64,000 nucleotides of DNA from Bacteroidota bacterium (GTDB lineage: Bacteria; Bacteroidota; Bacteroidia; Bacteroidales; F082): positions 94,554 through 158,553 of the forward strand of contig JAHIUX010000007.1 in the NCBI GenBank assembly GCA_018816765.1, in the 5' to 3' direction. Shown here in pieces: positions 62,631-64,000 of the stretch; within the stretch, counting starts at the first letter, position 1, and each line of letters starts with the position of its first letter. The notes under the pieces are model-generated. The model was not told the origin of the DNA, did no database searches, and worked only from the letters and a program-made list of their open reading frames with translations. Position numbers and translations under genes: made by a program.

Positions 62631-63092
62631 GTGATGAGTATTAACTATATAGGTGCACAAACAGTAATAGAAGGTGAGCTTAGATTCGCAGCCTTAACCG
62701 ATGAAGCAAGGCCTGAAAATGAAAGCCTTGTAAAGAATCAGGAACTTTCGGAAATGTTTCAGGAGCCTTATATCCTGCCCGAACCAGGATTGAAGCAAAA
62801 CAAAATCAATCCAAGGAAAGCGGAATACTTCACCGGTCAACCGACAATTAATGTCTACCCTAATCCAGCCAAGGATTACATTATCCTTGATTGCCTGACT
62901 GAGTCTTTTCCAATAACAAAAGTGTTTCAATTGGTAAGCATAAGCGGTCACCTTGTTTTGGAGAAGGATCTCGACCGGTTAATAAAATACAACGTTATTG
63001 ACGTGAGACATTTGCCAACAGGGACTTACACGGGCAGCATAGTGATTGATGGAAAGGTGCATGGAACGTTTAAAGTAGTTATAATTAAGTAA
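62631..63092 (+). CDS. Small T9SS sorting-domain protein, start codon uncertain
   Basis: The frame ends at 63092 and encodes a short acidic stretch followed by a T9SS type A sorting domain (INVYPNPAKDYIILD, LPTGTYTGSIVIDG, FKVVIIK). A GTG at 62631 or ATG at 62634 would start inside the signal peptide. The frame stays open upstream, and from 62601 reads VKKTITICVFVMSINYIGAQ, a complete signal peptide whose expected initiator is GTT rather than ATG. The mature part before the sorting domain is only about 60 residues, so it may be a remnant of a larger cargo protein, or a natural minimal cargo with an unusual start. A sequencing error at the start codon cannot be excluded. Confidence 0.55.
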   Translation: MMSINYIGAQTVIEGELRFAALTDEARPENESLVKNQELSEMFQEPYILPEPGLKQNKINPRKAEYFTGQPTINVYPNPAKDYIILDCLTESFPITKVFQLVSISGHLVLEKDLDRLIKYNVIDVRHLPTGTYTGSIVIDGKVHGTFKVVIIK

Positions 63093-63099
63093 AAATCCT

Positions 63100-63142
63100 A
63101 TAGCAATTACAGGAGTTACTTAGTATCTCCTGTAATTGCTAT
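63100..63142. repeat. 16-bp perfect inverted repeat
   Basis: ATAGCAATTACAGGAG (63100-63115) and CTCCTGTAATTGCTAT (63127-63142) surround an 11-nt loop between two genes in the same direction. The stem is long and AT-rich, and no T-run follows, so it may be a factor-dependent terminator, an mRNA-stabilising hairpin, or a small palindromic repeat. Confidence 0.6.
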
Positions 63143-63160
63143 TATAATTCCAATACAATA

Positions 63161-64000
63161 ATGATTGCGCATTTTCAATTTTTTAAGATAAACCAAAGCT
63201 TTGTTTTTCTTTTTTCCTTTTTCATTTTTTATCTGCTCGCAGAGAAAGGCTTAAGAGCCCAAGATTATTTTAATTTAAGAATTGATGCTGATGAAGCAAG
63301 TTCGAAGGATGTTTGTAGAGATATTTTGAAATTGGACGATGGATATCTAATTTCAGCAAATTTCGTTGAAATAGAAAATAATGATTTTTGGTCAAATAGT
63401 TTTATAAAAATTGATCTTGAAGGTAATATTATTAAACGCAAATATTACAAAGACAGTACATTTAGCAGAGCATTAAGCTATTTTCAAGGTGGTCTAAGGA
63501 AAAGCTTTTATACTGAAAATTACTATAATGTAGGTTGGAACGAGTATATAATTGATAATGAACATTTATATAAAGGGTTAATTTTCAATATTAATGCTGA
63601 TTTTGATACACTTTGGACAAGAACTTATACTGATTTTCAAATGCCAAATGACAGTAGTTTTGTTTTTAACCACATGAGTTTATTGGTGAATGATGAAATG
63701 ATCATTGTCGGTGATTCACGCATTAGCTCCTCATATTATAAGGCTTTACTTTTGTTGGTTGACAGCTCCGGAAATGAGCAATGGCGGCGGTATTACGAAA
63801 GCGGGCCGCTCAACAAAGGCATCAATGTGATTGCGACCCCCGACGGAGGCTTTGCCTTATCGTGCTTCAAATGGGTGCCACTGGAAAAAACAGCACACAA
63901 CTACCTGGTTAAGACCGACAGCCTGGGCAATGAGCAATGGCGCCGCTACATCGGGGGGCTTTATGCCGATGGGCCGCTCTACCTGGCCAACTCCCCCGAC
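63161..64000 (+). CDS. Secreted repeat protein (partial, runs off right edge)
   Basis: The frame is open for all 280 codons from ATG 63161 to the edge. Residues ~12-35 form a signal peptide (FVFLFSFFIFYLLAEKGLRAQ). The body looks like repeated beta-propeller strands (LDDGYLISANF, NSFIKIDLEGNI, TPDGGFALSCFKW), and the phrase GNEQWRRY occurs twice (near residues 205 and 249). Such proteins in Bacteroidota usually end in a T9SS sorting domain, which would lie beyond the window. Base composition changes inside the gene: hand counts of 60-base lines give 28% and 22% GC at 63421 and 63541, but 57% and 62% at 63781 and 63901, with the change near 63760. Confidence 0.75.
   Translation, partial: MIAHFQFFKINQSFVFLFSFFIFYLLAEKGLRAQDYFNLRIDADEASSKDVCRDILKLDDGYLISANFVEIENNDFWSNSFIKIDLEGNIIKRKYYKDSTFSRALSYFQGGLRKSFYTENYYNVGWNEYIIDNEHLYKGLIFNINADFDTLWTRTYTDFQMPNDSSFVFNHMSLLVNDEMIIVGDSRISSSYYKALLLLVDSSGNEQWRRYYESGPLNKGINVIATPDGGFALSCFKWVPLEKTAHNYLVKTDSLGNEQWRRYIGGLYADGPLYLANSPD

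Noticed and set aside
1..64000. CRISPR arrays, transposases, integrases, phage genes or attachment sites
   Set aside because: No spaced direct-repeat array, transposase or recombinase coding region, or tRNA-flanking duplication was seen. Both tRNAs are complete with no repeat of their 3' ends nearby.

Overview
This window looks like a chromosomal segment of a Bacteroidota bacterium, most likely an anaerobic or fermentative member of Bacteroidales or a close relative. Three signals point there. First, at least six secreted proteins end in a type IX secretion (T9SS) C-terminal sorting domain with the YPNP-type motif. Second, most intergenic starts carry the Bacteroidota -7 promoter box TAnnTTTG. 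Third, the gene families are typical of the phylum: DUF4837 lipoprotein, exbB-hyp-exbD-exbD, NarL-type kinase pair, class II lysS with a C-terminal extension, SPOR and LysM wall proteins. There is no rRNA, CRISPR array, insertion sequence or prophage. Two tRNAs are present, one with anticodon CAT and one Ser-GGA, both on the minus strand.

Layout. 1-5413: a partial secreted deacetylase-like protein overlapping an apparently active-site-degenerate butyrate kinase paralog (minus), divergent from an intact ptb-buk operon (plus). 5622-10440: two T9SS cargo proteins, a sialidase-fold protein and a thioredoxin-like protein, closed by a terminator. 10461-18226: lysS, a beta-barrel/SPOR protein, a 38-residue membrane peptide, a secreted peptidylarginine deiminase that matches the Porphyromonas enzyme residue by residue at its active site, tatA, and a MltD-like LysM transglycosylase. 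18282-27030: DUF4837 lipoprotein, lipocalin-like lipoprotein, then an eight-gene TetR-controlled export operon (TolC, HlyD lipoprotein, DUF2147, two ABC ATPases, two ABC-2 permeases). 27025-35814: acyl-ACP thioesterase, TPR histidine kinase, a lipoprotein plus outer-membrane protein pair, MltF-like transglycosylase, flavodoxin, epimerase. 35961-45844: tyrS, NarL-type two-component pair, PiT phosphate transporter, small membrane and lipoproteins, beta-helix T9SS cargo, tRNA, HAD phosphatase, dusB, CPBP protease. 45854-54319: ExbB/ExbD energy-transduction operon, tRNA-Ser, T9SS-exported M28 peptidase, asparaginase-tatD, heptosyltransferase-family GT9, MBL hydrolase. 54423-64000: a large pseudo-peptidase/propeller/barrel protein, half-size TauE, B12-dependent ribonucleotide reductase, a 25-residue-repeat protein, a radical SAM protein, a small T9SS protein lacking a normal start codon, and a partial secreted protein whose base composition changes sharply partway through one reading frame.

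The main items for follow-up are the peptidylarginine deiminase with its C-terminal-arginine pocket conserved, the butyrate kinase paralog that has lost its phosphate-binding loop, the three-copy 13-bp operator in front of tetR, the inactive gluzincin-like/barrel protein, the perfect 25-residue repeat protein, and the composition break at the right edge. No single locus can be shown from sequence alone to be a wholly new system. Family assignments come from motif reading, not from searches. Promoters are called by eye from the TAnnTTTG box and should be read as predictions.
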